Source: Bryopsis sp. KO-2023 (lineage: Eukaryota > Chlorophyta > Ulvophyceae > Bryopsidales > Bryopsidaceae). From it: a stretch of 64,000 nt of DNA. The notes under the pieces are model-generated. The model was not told the DNA's origin. It did no database searches and worked only from the letters and a program-made list of their open reading frames with translations. The position numbers and the translations under genes are program-made. The DNA is taken from NCBI GenBank assembly GCA_030272585.1, contig BSYQ01000004.1, forward strand, positions 3,162,001-3,226,000, in the 5' to 3' direction. Positions within the stretch are counted from its first letter, which is position 1; every line of letters begins with the position of its first letter. Positions 10,676-23,900 of the stretch are shown piece by piece.

Positions 10676-13173
10676 TCAGCTTTTTTGCCTCAACATCTCG
10701 ATCTCTGCTTTCATGGTCTCGACCTCCTTCCTCAAATCACTGCAATGAAAAACACACAACCATGTTAAAAAAGGCAGAATTCAAACTGCTGTTGGAAAGA
10801 GTGTGTGTGTGTGTGTGGGGGGTATCCACACCTCCACTACCACATGGCTTGATTTGCAGTCAGACATGTTCCACAGGATATCGGAGATGCAGGGTTTACT
10901 ATAATGGAGGACACCACTCACCCGCCACCCTCCATCTTCACCAAGTCCTTGGGGTAAGCACTGCCACCGTGGTGCGAAATGTCCAGTCCCTCGTGCTCCT
11001 CAGCGGCATCGACACGGAGAAGGTTGAGGTATTTGGTGATGTAGAAGAAAGGAACCATCCATCCCATCACCCAGATAAAGACAACAGCAATACCGGTGAG
11101 AGCTGCGACCAACAGCTTTCCGTCGCCTCCAGCGATAAAACCGTACGCGCGGGGCTTATCGTTCTCAAGAGTGCCGTAGCTCAATCTCATCAGATCCTCA
11201 TCAGCAAAGGCAGCTGCACGACCAAAGAACTTGTTATCATGTATCTTCACACAGACTTGAGTTTCACCTCTTGGAAACCAGTGGCTGATGGCAGGGAATG
11301 GTGTTGCAAGAACGGAGTCCAAGCAAAGGGAATCAAGCAGTGCTTACCTGCAGCAAGGAGTCCCCAGATTCCACAGAAACCATGGACAGCGACAGCATCG
11401 AGAGGGTCATCAACCTGGTTCAGAAAGCATGGTATATGAGTTAGTCTTCCATGTCAGTCACAATTTAACCCTCTCCCCCAAAAAAAGAAGAAAAAACAGC
11501 CAGCACCCCCTCCAATGACTTCACAGGTCAATGTTCACCTTCAAGACATGAGCCACCAAGTTGGACGCTCCAACATAGAAAATTCCTCCGAGGAACCCGA
11601 TCACCACCGCGGCCCACGGATGCACCACAGAGGTGGCTGCAGTGATGGAGACGAGACCGGCAAGAGCACCGTTACCAGCAGCAATGGTGTCCCAGACGAC
11701 TCTGTTGGTGGACATGTAGCTGAGCAACATAGACAGGCCCAAAGTGGAGAGGGTTCCGGCGGCGGCAGCCAGAGTGGTGGTCACGGCGCACAAAGCTGCG
11801 ATCTCGGAGGCTCCGATGAGGGCAAGAGCGGAACCAGGGTTGAATCCATACCATCCGAACCACAGGATGAACACTCCCAGAAGTGCCAACGAGGCGGAGT
11901 GACCGGGGATGTCCTGGGCCTGGGTCAACAATGTCGGAAATTTCAGTGCAACAGTTTTTGGGAGCGCATCAATCAAGATCACCACTCAATTTTGGCCTGT
12001 TAGAGGTTACCCAGGGTTGTAGGGTTAGTAACATGTTCTCCAGGTTTTTGGTTGAGATCAGAAACCACATGGGTGGGGTCGATGTCAAGTCTTGATGATG
12101 TTTGAGTGGGTGTGATTTGATGTTTGTGATTACCTTGCCATTTTGATATCTTCCGATTCTGGGGCCAACAATTGCAGCACCAGCCAAACCAGCAAATCCT
12201 CCAGTCATGTGGACCACACCACACCCAGCGAAATCCACCATTCCGGATCCTGCAATTAAGAAAAACACAGGAAAGTAAGCGAATCTACACACGTGATTCA
12301 TGCGCCATGAAAACTCGGCCGCGTGCGCCACAGAGCCGCAGCTCGTACCGTTAAAGAGGTCTTTTTCGTCACGGAAAGCGGACAGCCAACCATTTCCGTC
12401 CCAAATCCAGTGCACGACGATTGGGTAGACGAAGGAGGTCAAGAAAAAGGCGTACAGCAGGTATGCCTCGAACTTGGTTCGTTCCGCGACAGCTCCAGAC
12501 ACGATGGTGGCCGCGGTTGCAGCGAACTGCGTGGGGTAAACAAGAAGGACAGAAACTCACGCTCACATCTTAAACGAAACGCCGCCTACGCTTCGGAACG
12601 CGGCATCTGGTGGAAAGAATTGGCAGGAAAATACTACGACTTACCGCGTACTGGAAGAAGAATTCTCCGTATCTGCTGGTGGGCAGCTCGTTGAGGGCGA
12701 AAAACTTCTCTCCGGCGAAAGTACCACCTTCACCGTAGGCCAAACCGAATCCAAAGAAGTAAAACCCGAGCGCACCGAAGCATGCGTCCAAGAGATTCTT
12801 CAAGATAATGTTCTTGGCGTTTTTCCCTCGAACGGAACCTGCTGAAAGCTGAAACAAGCACCCAAGAGTCGTTGGTAACCACCATCTGCCAGCCCTTGTC
12901 GTGAAGTGACGCGGGCGAGAAAAGGCGATGGATGCAGCAAAGGGTTGGGGACTGCTGTGGTATGCTGCCAGATTGGTGGGTAAACCAAACAGAGCGACGC
13001 GCTGGGCACGAGGAATCTACACTCTAGTATGCACAACACCCTGGTGTTGGCCGCGTCGAGTCGTTCCCGTGGCTTACCATACAGAAACCGCATTGCATAA
13101 AGAAGACCAGGTAACCACTGGTGAGCAGGAACTGCGTGTTAATATCGCTGGTCTCGGCTTCTGTTAGAGCCAT
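10676..13173 (-). CDS. AMT1: Ammonium transporter, AMT1 type
   Basis: Eight exons (13173-13078, 12848-12645, 12526-12349, 12249-12134, 11919-11539, 11414-11348, 11213-10922, 10739-10676) join in phase to about 465 residues, a normal AMT length. It moves ammonium across the plasma membrane as a trimer with eleven membrane segments. Signatures in order: [49 protein letters not shown] with the first pore His, [31 protein letters not shown], and [18 protein letters not shown] with the second pore His. The cytosolic tail has [12 protein letters not shown], matching the regulatory tail of plant AMT1. A Ser sits near the plant phospho-Thr, so gating by phosphorylation is possible. A final 64-base exon, joined through a GTGAGT donor, adds a charged heptad-like helix ([12 protein letters not shown]). 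The acceptor of exon 5 could be 6 bases further in. Confidence 0.93.
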
Positions 13174-14036
13174 CTTGGAGGACTGTCAGCGACGACGCGC
13201 GCACACTTCCACCCGTATGAAAAAGGGATACAAGCACCGCACCAAACACAAGTGCTATACAAAACAGCGAAGGGCTCTAGACAAGATGTGCACCACTATT
13301 TTCATCTGCCAGAACAGCAACCTTCTAACATCATTGAGGTCATCAGCGCTCTGACATCCAGGAGACGTGATTTCGCGAGACGACGTTGGCTCGTTGGCCA
13401 AAGATCCACGCCTGTAGTGCCAGCTCAAATCGATCTTTTCCGCGTTGTCAGCCTTCTCCACGCCTGGCTGTCAGACGTGACCTCCACCAGATCCGCCAGA
13501 GGGAATGACTCTGCGCTGTTCGCTGACATTCCTTGGTTGTCACGGAGGGCTCGTTGGAGGTCAAAAGCCGTGCATTCCTCGTGAATGCGATGACCTACTC
13601 TCAAACAGCCAGCACGGCACCACGAAGCCTTGTGTATGTTATCTGTGTGTTTTTTTGTTTATGGCTCCTCAGGCAACAGTGGAATCATTGATTGATTTTT
13701 CGTGTTTGGCCTTGCGTTGTTTGCAAAAAGCACCACATTCCATCACAATCTTTCAAACTTATGTCATGACTAGCACATCCAGTAGACCACAGCACCCATA
13801 AAATTACAAACATCCTCATCATACATATCATTACATCCCCTCAAGGCTGGTCCCACTCACTCCATCTATTTCCTCAAAAAGATATTTCAGCTATGATACA
13901 ACCTTGCACAGCAAACCCTAAATCATTCCTGAGAAAAAAGCCCAGACCCCCAAAAAACTAACAGGTTGAACTTGTGTCAAGCATACTCTACACATTAAAC
14001 CAGTCGTTGACCAGATGTCGGTGAATGCCTTTTCGA
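13174..14036. other. Intergenic: AMT1 promoter side and 3' flank of MCCC1
   Basis: No gene seen. The right part, about 13740-14000, is G-poor on the plus strand, as in the 3' flanks of other minus-strand genes here. No recognised regulatory motif. Confidence 0.55.
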
Positions 14037-17000
14037 TCATTCCAAAGTGAGCATGACTTGGCCATCATCCACTCGGCCGCCCATCGTCACACGAATGCCA
14101 GTCACTTTTCCATCACACATCGCCCGGACTTCATGCTCCATTTTCATCGCCTCCAGCACAATCAGGGATGCCCCAGTTTTCACGACATCACCCTCACTGA
14201 CGGCCACCTGCAAAGAATCAAAACCAAGATGGGGGAGCCTGGACTTTCTTCCATCGATGTTTGTGTTGAGTTTGTGTTGAGTTTGTGTTGAGTTTGTGTT
14301 GAGTTTGTGTTGAGTGTTCATCCCCCCGATGGCCCATTTTGACCGAAGCGAGAATTTATGAGATGGCCATGCAGCTCACCTGAACCACTCTTCCAGGCAT
14401 CGGAGCAATGATTTTACCGGTGGAGTGGCCTTGGACGCCTTCCCCAGGCTCCCATTTTGGGATGGACCACATCAACTCGACCGTTTCACCGCCACACATC
14501 AGCGCTATGCCTTTTTCACTCCCCCGATCGAATATTGCAACCTCGCCTTGCCGAAACTCATCAGAAACCTTTCAACGATGAAATCAGAACACAACATGGT
14601 TGAGACGATGTTGCTGCCCTCTTCACTCACTGTGTTTGGCTCGACATTCATTTTGGGAGTGCATGCATGCATCATGTGTGACGTCAATGACATGCATGGA
14701 TCTCATGCATATTTTTTCGGATTCTAACTTGGTTTTTCACTGTCACATGGCTGGAAACCTCTGGAAGTTTCCTTCAAGGTCGATTCGTTCTTGGAGTTTC
14801 ACCTGAGCAGACATCCTGATGGAATCCCCTTCCGTAATCGACACGTTTGTCACGCTGATGGCTTCCGAGGACCCATTCACATCGACAAGAAACTCCCCAT
14901 CAGATTTCACGACAACGTTCGCCCCATGCTGCCCTTTGGCGGTGTCTCGAAATTCAAACCTTCGATCGGAGGACCTGTTGAGCTGCTTGCAATTCAAGAC
15001 CCTCCAGGGGCCGCCGGGGGATGTGTTCAGGGATGCATGGTGCCTCTCTGCGGTGATTTTCAATCGAGCAACTGCTGCCAAAGCAATCATCTGGGAGGAA
15101 ACAGTAATGCTTTTTTGTGACCAATTTGAGAAATCATGCACCATGGGGTGAAACAGCAGCTGTCTATTTGGATTGTTTTGTGGCACGGCAGCTCTGGAGG
15201 GGGTGTGCCGAAAACACGTTACCCCCTTTTTATTGGGGTGAAAAAGTGGATGGAGCAGGGTTTTTCCGTAGGTCAGACTGGTATCATTATGATTAGAATG
15301 AACCACTCGATTTTGAGGACCATTGGGATATTATCAAACATCCCAAAACCCCCTGATCTCTGCATGATTCAGGGCATGATGTCGAACCTGAGGTTTTATT
15401 CTCGGGGGAGCCAGCAGGGTTTCTTTGTGAGTGTCGATGAACGCCGTGTTGAGATCAGCAGCAACGAATCCTTCATGTTCTAACGCTCGTGCCAAAAGCG
15501 ACAAATTTGTGGGCAGTCCATACACCTGTTCACCAGCCACCAAAAGGCAATTTTTTATTTTATTTTTTAATCTACATGATGAAGCTCCTTTTCTCATACC
15601 CATGTCACGCACAAACCTCCAAAACGGCAATTTTGGATTCGAAGGCCACCGACAGGTAAAACCCACCTGGAAGTTCTTGATGGCTTTCTGCAAATTTTGG
15701 AGGGCTCTGTCCCTGTTTTCTCCTCCAGCAATGACTTTTGCAATCATTGGATCGTAGTTCACCCCGACTTCGTCCCCCTCTTCCACGCCGCTGTCCACTC
15801 TGACCCCATCCAGCACAGGTGGAAGGCAAAACTCGACACATCCTTCAGGCAATTTCCATCGCTGCACCCTTCCAGTACCTGGCATGACAACGAGCATTTG
15901 CATAACTTGCATATCCCTTCATTGGAAATTGGAGCGGGGGGGAAGGATTCTATGGTAGATGTCAAAATTTTCCTTTTTTTCCTTTTTGCTGATGACTGTA
16001 AACCACGCTGAGCTTGAAACTGTGAGGGGTTGGGAGAATTACTCAAGGAAGAACGGAGCAGGTGGATACAAAAATGTGAGAGGGTTTTTTCCTCCGGAAA
16101 ATTATTGTGTTATCAGTCCAATCACCTGGCAGGAAATTTTGATGCGGAAGCTCGGAGTAGACACGAGCTTCGATCGCATGACCTCTCGGATGCAAGTCTT
16201 TTTGGCTTTTCGCCAGTCGTTCTCCAGCAGCAATCCTTAATTGCCACTCCACAAGGTCCACTCCAGATACCCATTCGCTCACCGGATGTTCCACCTGTCG
16301 AACAAAACACAGCAGCCAGCCACTGATGTTTTCATTCTTAATCAGGGAGGGGTGTTTCAGTTTTACCGCGAGAGAATTTCTCGAAAGGTTTCGCTGGAGG
16401 TGCATGAAAAGATTAGATGTTTGGGTGGAGCTTACCTCCCCCTTTTTAACTGTCCTGGCATTCATGTGGGAAAAAACTAGAACAAGCCCACCGCACTTTT
16501 CTCAATGGGTAGAAAACTCATTTCATTTTTCGCATATTTCCTATATCAGGGGTGTTTCTGACCTGCAATCTCGTGTTCATTTCCATGAAGAAGAACTCTT
16601 CTGTTTTGGTGTCCACTATGAATTCCACGGTGCCGGCATTGACATAACCAACTGCTCTGGTTGCATCTACGGCCGATTTTCCTAATCGATCCCTGAGGTT
16701 TTCAGAAATGTTGGGAGCCGGGCTTTCTTCCAGCACTTTTTGATGTCTCCGTTGCAAACTGCAGTCCCGTTCGAACAGATGCACCGCATTCCCATGAGCA
16801 TCAGCAAAAACCTGAGCGAGAAATAGTGTGTTTCAGTTATTTTTCACTTTTTTCACTTTAATTTTTCCTTTTTGGGAGGGGGGGAAGCAATATGGGCCGT
16901 AACCAGGAGAAAGACATCTTCCTTAAATAGCAAAAGTGGGTCTGTATCGAAGCCTGAAAAAAGCACTGTTTTCTGGCATCAGGTTTGTGGCAGAAAGATT

Positions 17001-18262
17001 GATTCATACCTGGACCTCGATGTGGCGGGGGCTCTGGATGAACCTCTCCAGCAAAACTCGATCGTCCCCGAAGGAGGATTTTGCCTCACGCTGTGCTGAT
17101 AGAATCGCATCCTACAAGTTTCAACACATGCAAAACCATGCGTTCAAGACATGGATGGATGAGCGGCGGGGCCAGACCGACAGACATATGAACAGCTCCA
17201 CAGTTTGCCGCACGTAGAAAAACACCTTCACTGGAGGTAATTTTGGCTCCTCCCTTCACCAAATATCGAAACATGGGTGGGATTTTTTCCGACCTTGAGT
17301 TGGTCTTCGCAAGTCACCAGCTTCATGCCTTTTCCTCCACCACCCATCACAGCTTTGACCAAAATCGGAAAGCCCATTTTGATGCCCTCTTGGCACAGCA
17401 CCTCGATGCTCTGATCATCTCCCTCATAACCTGCTCAAAAAGCAAATATCACTAGCCAATATCAGTTGCTCAGTTGCTCAGTGAAGCCCCCCCCCCCCCC
17501 CCCCCCAAAAAAAAAAAAAGGAAAAAGAAAAATCGCTCATGATATATACCTGGGACAACCGGCACACCAGCAGCTCGCATCAAGGTTTTAGCCTCGCTTT
17601 TGTCGCCCATTTTTTTCATTGCATCAGGGGGAGGACCGACGAAAGCCACCCCGGATTTGGAGCACATGTGTGCAAACTCTGCATCTTCCGACAGAAACCC
17701 ATAGCCTGGGTGGATCGCAGTTGCATTCGTTCTGGAGGCGACCTCGAGAATTCTTTCCCGGTTCAAGTAGCTGTCAGCAGCCCTGGCGGGACCAATGTTG
17801 AACGCTTGATCCGCCATTCTGACATGTTTGGCCCCTTTGTCTGCATCGCTAAAAACCGCCACCGTGGGGATGCCTGATTGCAGGAAAAAAAACATAAAAG
17901 AAGCTTTCCTCAGGGGATCCACCAGCAAAAGATTTCCTTTTCTTCTTTTTTTTGGGAAAATTCCATCCAGAAACATCATCCCGCGGGTTGCCCAACAACC
18001 CCCTTTCCGATTTTGATAGACCTTCCAGATCGTCCACATAGTTGAATTGGCAATCGATGGGCTGCATTCAGTGAAACCGCCACCCACCGAGAGCGCGTGC
18101 TGTTGCGATGACCCTGCATGCTATTTCTCCACGATTCGCGATCAATAGTTTCTCGATGCCGATGCAAGCCTTGTCGCTACTAGAGTGGATCCCGCTTCCC
18201 TCCAGAACCCCCAATTGACGTGCAGCACGCCCCAGCAACCTGCCACCAGGGATCCAAGCCAT
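14037..18262 (-). CDS. MCCC1: 3-Methylcrotonyl-CoA carboxylase, biotin-containing alpha subunit (mitochondrial)
   Basis: Eleven exons (18262-18088, 17873-17550, 17430-17294, 17111-17010, 16811-16563, 16294-16126, 15878-15667, 15525-15388, 15090-14803, 14568-14380, 14207-14037) join in phase to 717 residues; human MCCC1 has 725. The N-terminus [18 protein letters not shown] looks like a mitochondrial presequence. The biotin carboxylase domain follows: [24 protein letters not shown], the ATP-grasp loop [27 protein letters not shown] / VEHPVSE and [14 protein letters not shown] linker domain precedes the biotinyl domain [11 protein letters not shown], with the biotin Lys near residue 683. KMEH rather than KMQN favours methylcrotonyl- over propionyl-CoA carboxylase. 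It fixes bicarbonate onto biotin in leucine breakdown and needs a beta subunit encoded elsewhere. The start is the in-frame ATG just before the presequence. Confidence 0.93.
14260..14314. repeat. 11-bp minisatellite in an MCCC1 intron
   Basis: Five head-to-tail copies of TTTGTGTTGAG lie in the intron between the last two exons of MCCC1. Confidence 0.9.
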
Positions 18263-18917
18263 TTCATGTGCTGGCGTCAATCGTCACTGAGAAAGCATGC
18301 CCCCGGCGAAAAAACGCAACGATGGCCCCAGTGAGTTGTACCCAAAGCTTTTTGCTACCTTCTTAAGAGGTTTTGTCGGCATGCAACGTCGAAAGCACTC
18401 GCAAGCTGAAACATCGCTCCAGAAAACAATATGGGTGTTTGGGTTGGTGAGGGTGCCCATTGGATTCGAGGTGGACGCTTTGGTGGCGCTGACGCGAATT
18501 GTGAAGCGATGTGTTGCAGCACAATGGGGTAAAATATTTCTCACCAGTGATTCTGGGGAACCCTTGAGTATCTTTTGCTGGACCAATGGCAAAAAATCGA
18601 CACACCGAAAAAAAGGGGCCAAACTGCAAGGAAGAGCACCGTGTACACAAAAAATCAGCCTTGGGGAAAGATTTTTCCCAACATTATGCATGCTGGTGAA
18701 AACCCCAGTTTTCGTGCCGCAACACATGTGAATTCTGGCCTGTTTGATTGGTGGATGCCAGTTCTGCAGTTCTCTCAACGGAGCAAGCTTATTCGTGGTT
18801 TCGTGAAGAATGATGCAGTCCCAAGCAACACATTCGAGCAGTCCTGTGTGCGCCGCCTCTTTTTCTTCGAACACCGTTCCGGCGTGACGTCCAGCGTCTC
18901 GTCCGTCGCTGAGCGAA
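18263..18917. promoter_or_regulatory. Bidirectional upstream region, MCCC1 / DMT transporter
   Basis: 655 bp separate the ATG of MCCC1 (minus) from that of the transporter (plus), so both promoters must lie here or overlap. ORFs run through it in several frames, but none has recognisable features or fits the neighbouring exons. No TATA box stands out. Confidence 0.55.
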
Positions 18918-20918
18918 ATGGCAGAAGATCGGCCCGCCGTGAACGTGAGGGAACTACCCGTGTCATCCACGGAAGACTCGAAAGCGTCGTGGAGAATAGA
19001 AGTGGATTGGAAGGCCGACGAGGAGGAGGATGACGTCCCGTTGCTGCCGAGGCGACAATCCGGCTCTCTTCAGTTTTCTGAGAAGCCCTTGGGGTAGGAG
19101 GACTCATTGTTTGAAAATGCGTCTGCCCTTAATTTTTTCACGTGTTCGTGCTGTTTTCCCCGCTGGTGCGTTAAAGACGTCACGGAGCCATCTTTTTTTT
19201 GGGGGGGGGGGGGGGGCGGGGTTGGTAGTGTTGGATAGGTATAGGTCAGGCCATCATTACACCATTAAAATGGTACTTCGATTTGCAAAAGAAAGGGACC
19301 GGGGAGAAAATCGTCAAGTTTTTCCTTAGCTCCCATACCCACGGCAATCGCCCCATAAGGGAGGAAAGAAAAAACTTGACGATTTTTTTCCCGATCCAAC
19401 GTTTATAACTATGAAAATTTGGTCTCATGCGATGTTGATGGGGATGGAAAAAAACCCTGCTGAAAGATGCATTTCTGTTTTCAGATGCATATGGAATTCT
19501 GGGACGGGTTTGCTGACGTTGGGGGCCTTCACGATCAGCGTTGCCACATTGTGCGTGAAACTGCTCCATGACCGGGTTCCCTTATTTCAGCTCATCGCCA
19601 TCAGAAGCTTGGCATCCTGTATCATTCTCTGCTTCTTGTGCAGGTCAGGAGCATCCGTTTTTCTTTTTTTCTCTGTTGAGAATTTCAAATTTTCAGCATG
19701 GCAACAGGATTCATGCATGGCATGCCTTCCATTAGTTTTTTTTATTTTTTCATTATAATATATACTTTTCGTTTTTTTTTTCCGAAAACCAAAACCAAAT
19801 ATCAGAAACTGGCCGAGGTATGGCACACCATTGAAGTTCAAATAAACCTTCGAGGAGGATTTCAAGATCGTTGCTGAAAAACCACCACCACTTTCTTTTT
19901 TCTTTTTTTTCTGCTTTTTTCTTCTTTCGACAGAAACACCCCACATCCCTCCCCCCCCTCAAGACAAAGCAAAAAAAAGCTACAAAAAAAAAAAAGATGA
20001 ATGCTTTTTGGATGGCAAACAACTTCACATCAGATCTGGGTAATTGGATTGCCCAGATCGTCCGGCACCAACCCGATGGGCCCCCGGGAGCTGTGGCCTT
20101 TGCTCCTCACCAGAGGTGTCTCCGGAGCCATCTCAATGACGATGACATTCGGCTCCCTATTCCTCATCCCTTTGACCGACACCACGATTCTATTCTTAAC
20201 CCACCCAGCGTGGATGACCGCCATCTGCTGGCTGTTTCGCATCGAGCCCATCAAATGGACGATGTCCGTAGGAGTCGCCATCTGCATGGCCGGGGTGGTG
20301 CTCGTAACGCATCCACCAATCATTTTCGGCGGGCACCAGCACTGGGGGCTGGCCAGAATCGGAGGGGTTGCTCTAGGATTGGGGGGTGCGATATTCGCCA
20401 CCACATCTTTCCTGACGGTGTCCAAAATCGGGGATCGAGCTTCGCCCATCGTCATGACGTTTTGGTTTCAGATGGTTGGGTTTCTTTCCTCCGTGCCGGT
20501 CATGTTTGTCGGGTTCCCGACACCCATCAAATGGGGATTGTCTTGGCTGGACATCGTGCTGTTGGCTGGCGTGACGCTCGCCTCCTCGCTGAGTAACACA
20601 TTGGTGAACAGAGGCTTGCAAATCAGCAGCGCCACCATGGGCTCTGTGACATTGACCTCCCAGATCTTGTTCGCGACTCTATGGGGGATATTCTTGCTGA
20701 ACGAGCCCTTGAGCATGGTGGGCTTGATCGGGGCGGTTTTGATTGTGTTGGGGGTGGTGATGGTGTCCAGAGAAAGAGCGGCGATCAAATCGTCCAGGGA
20801 AGCAGCCACTGAAGAAATGCACAGGTGGTCTTGGGACCGCCTGGCAGCATGGAGGCAAACAAGAGTGAATGAGGTCGAGCTATCCGCTGCGGAAAGGCTG
20901 GCCAGGGTGTTTGGGTAG
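18918..20918 (+). CDS. EamA-type drug/metabolite (DMT) superfamily transporter
   Basis: Three exons (18918-19093, 19485-19643, 20057-20918) join in phase to 398 residues. The N-terminus (MAEDRPAVNVREL, then an acidic DEEEDDVPLL stretch) is cytosolic. Membrane segments start at LLTLGAFTISVATLCVKLL and continue to about ten, with repeated EamA features: RGVSGAISMTMTFGSLFLIP, LTDTTILFLTHPAWM and, in the second half, LNEPLSMVGLIGAVLIVLGV. This resembles SLC35G/EamA permeases; the substrate cannot be told. It lies head to head with MCCC1. Intron 1 (391 bp) carries a foldback repeat and a T-run/G-run junction. Intron 2 is 413 bp. Confidence 0.85.
19301..19392. repeat. Foldback (inverted repeat) in transporter intron 1
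   Basis: Arms at about 19301-19334 and 19359-19392 are imperfect inverted copies sharing AAAATCGTCAAGTTTTT, separated by a loop of about 24 bases. No target duplication was recognised. Confidence 0.75.
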
Positions 20919-23900
20919 AGACCTTGATCAGAGTTGTGGTTTTCTGCAACGTCTTGTGGAAGAGGACGGATGAATAATCGATCTAGAACTCCATCTTAAT
21001 AGAAATGCTGTGCAATTTCTTTAATCAGCTCAAAGGGTAGAGGACAGTATTGCATACAGTTTTATTTGAGGAAGATTTTTTGTCTGTGTGGAATGGTTTT
21101 CACAGTCTGTAGCTTTTGTTTTCTCAAAAGGCTTTTGCATTTGGGTTGGTACAATTTTTCCCGAACAAAATGTTCCACCTCCCCCCTCTCCCCTCGTCGA
21201 GAAACGCTTACGCTTTGACGAAACGCTGGTGTGTGCTTTAAATTTTTTTCCTTGCAATGCGAGCGATTGGATCCCCACAATCCCCCCTTTTTACATGCTT
21301 TGGACAGACCCATTTCTTTTTTTTTCATACAATACAAGGAACCGTAAAACCCAACACCAAGGCAACTTAGCCACCCCCTCAGAAAATTCTGGTCTCCAAT
21401 TGACACCACAAGCACTGCCAAATTACACACAACCCAATGACCACAAACACCACCACCGCCAGAACGTGCACACAACACATGCAAAAATGGTCAATTTGGT
21501 GAAAACCCTCCAAAATTGTCTTGAAAACACCGTTGCATATTCTCTTGTTTTTTTGTTTTTTTTTTCTTTTTCAACCATACCCGCTCCAAAAGGGTTCTCC
21601 ATCCAGTCACCCCCGCCCCCTTCCAAATTCTCAAATAATCCCTTCGATCCGTGCACACCAACCCAACCACCCACCCACCCCGTAGCATCCGCCCTCAACC
21701 CACCGTAATCAAATCTACCTCAGAATACAATTGAGGGACCAAAAAACACCAAAACGAAATCAAGAAAAAAAGAAAAAACAAGTCTCCTCCATTGCATTTC
21801 TTCTTTTTTTGTTTTTTTGTTTGTTTGAACTCATATCCCATCAAATCCCAAAGATCAATTTCTCCAGGAACAGAAGCCAGAAGATCACAACACTCAGGGG
21901 AGGGTTTATTTTCCCAGTCTTTGATTCTCACTTGAAAAAGAAAGAAGAACAAGAAACAAGAAACACCACCCCCCAGGCAAAAAATAAAAATAAAAATCAA
22001 GAAGTGTGAATCTCTTCCCACATTTTTTTTTTGCCGTTGCGTCTCTGTTTTCTTCCTATCCCTGAAGCCCCCCTCTCTCGTTTTCCTTTTCTTGTTTTTC
22101 TTGTTGCCTCAGACGTTCCACCCCCCCTCAAGTATATTCCCTTTCTTTCCAGATTTTTAACCCCCCCCCCCCCTCCTCTTGCCCTTTTCATCGGCGAAAC
22201 CCCCTCCACCAAAATATTTCACTTGCAAACTGATGCTCATCTTTTTCTTTTTTTTAAGAAAAAAAACCCACCCCGAAACCGAACCCAAGAGTAATTCTCA
22301 AGCAAACCATTCCTGTCCCACCCCAACAGGGGAAGAAGAAGGAAAAAAAACAAACAAAAAAAAACAGGGAAAGAAAAACGCTCTCACCATTTCCCCTCCT
22401 TCCCTTGCCGCCTTCTCTGTGCCACCCCTTTTTGACCAACTTGAAAAAAAAATTCCGAAAAAAAAAGAAAAAAAACAGAAAGCCTACCCTTTTCTTGTGT
22501 CTTTTCTCTTTTTTTTTTCCCTTTTGGCAACTTTATGTATATGTTTATATATATATATATACATTAACCTCTAGCATCTTTTCAAAAAGCGCCACACTCA
22601 GCCGAAAAAAGAAAAGACTGGGGTGTTGATTTTTTTGTGTAAAGAAAAAATACAAGCAGAGCAAACCCCCCATATGCAAAGGAGCAAATTCAACAAAAAA
22701 CAAGTCAGAAAAGAAAAAAAAAACAAGAAAAAAAATCACGACAAAATTTGAACCCTTTTTTTTGCCCACCCTCTTTCATAGAACCCCCACACACAAACCA
22801 ATGCTTTCAAGAAGAATCGCACATGTAAAAGTTGTGTTTCGCTCTTTTTTTTTCCCTTTTTTTTTCTAGTTCCACTTCCCTCCTCCCAAAGTCAAAAATA
22901 AAACCCAGGCCACGTTTTTGAATTTTTTGATTTTTTTTTAATAACATCAACCTTTCACTCCCCCCTTTCCCCCGCCACATTTTCAAATCACTTCCCCCCC
23001 CCTTCAAATATCTCACCCTTTTTTTCGTCTCTTTTTTTTTGTTTTCAAATTCCATCGACCCCCTCTTCCCAAGAACATCTATTCTATTCTTGGCGACCCC
23101 AAATTCGGGACAAAAAGGGAGAAAATAAAATAAAAAAGAGATTTTTTTTTTCTTTTTTTGTTGCCTTGGTTAATCCATTTTCATTCATTCGTTGATTGTC
23201 TTTTTTCAGCTTTTGCTCATAGCACAAAAGCTGCCACATGAAAATATATGTAAAAAAACACATATCAACAAAAAAAAGAAACACACACATACACAAACAA
23301 ACATAAACACAGGTTCTTTTAAAAAAAATTATGGTTTCTTCTTTCTTTTTTTCTTTTTTTTTCTTTCTTAAATCCTTTTTTTTCTTTGGGATGTATCAGA
23401 GGACCTGACCTTTTTTTTCTTTTTCTTTTTTTTTTCAACTTGGAAGGTGAAACCCCCGATATTGAGAAACCCCAACACACAAACCCAAAAAAAAAAAGAA
23501 ACAAACAAATCAAAGCCAAAAAAGCTGTAAAAAAAAGGAAAAAACAAAACGAAACAAGCCTATCAAATTTCCTCGAGACCAGAAATCAATAAGACACGTT
23601 TTTACCCCGAAAAAGTGAAAACCCTTCCACGAAAAAAGAAAAATAGGGTTGGAACCCCCCTCCTTTTTTTCTCCCATCTAGCTTTGAAATCCAGTTTGTG
23701 TCCCAGGGAGAGGTTCTATTTCACCTATATTTCTTTTGTACTGTCCTTTTTCTTTTTTCAAGTTTTTTTTTTGTCTTTTTTTCCCCCTCTTCCTTGACCC
23801 ACCTCACAAGAACACCAAATATAGTGTACATGATATACGGTTTTTCCCTCAACACTTGGAGAAAAAAAAAAAAAAAGAAGAGACGAACAGACTGAAAAAA

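Noticed and set aside
19871-20596. 241-residue plus-strand ORF
   Set aside because: Out of frame with the transporter's third exon and His/Arg-rich, as expected of a shadow frame.
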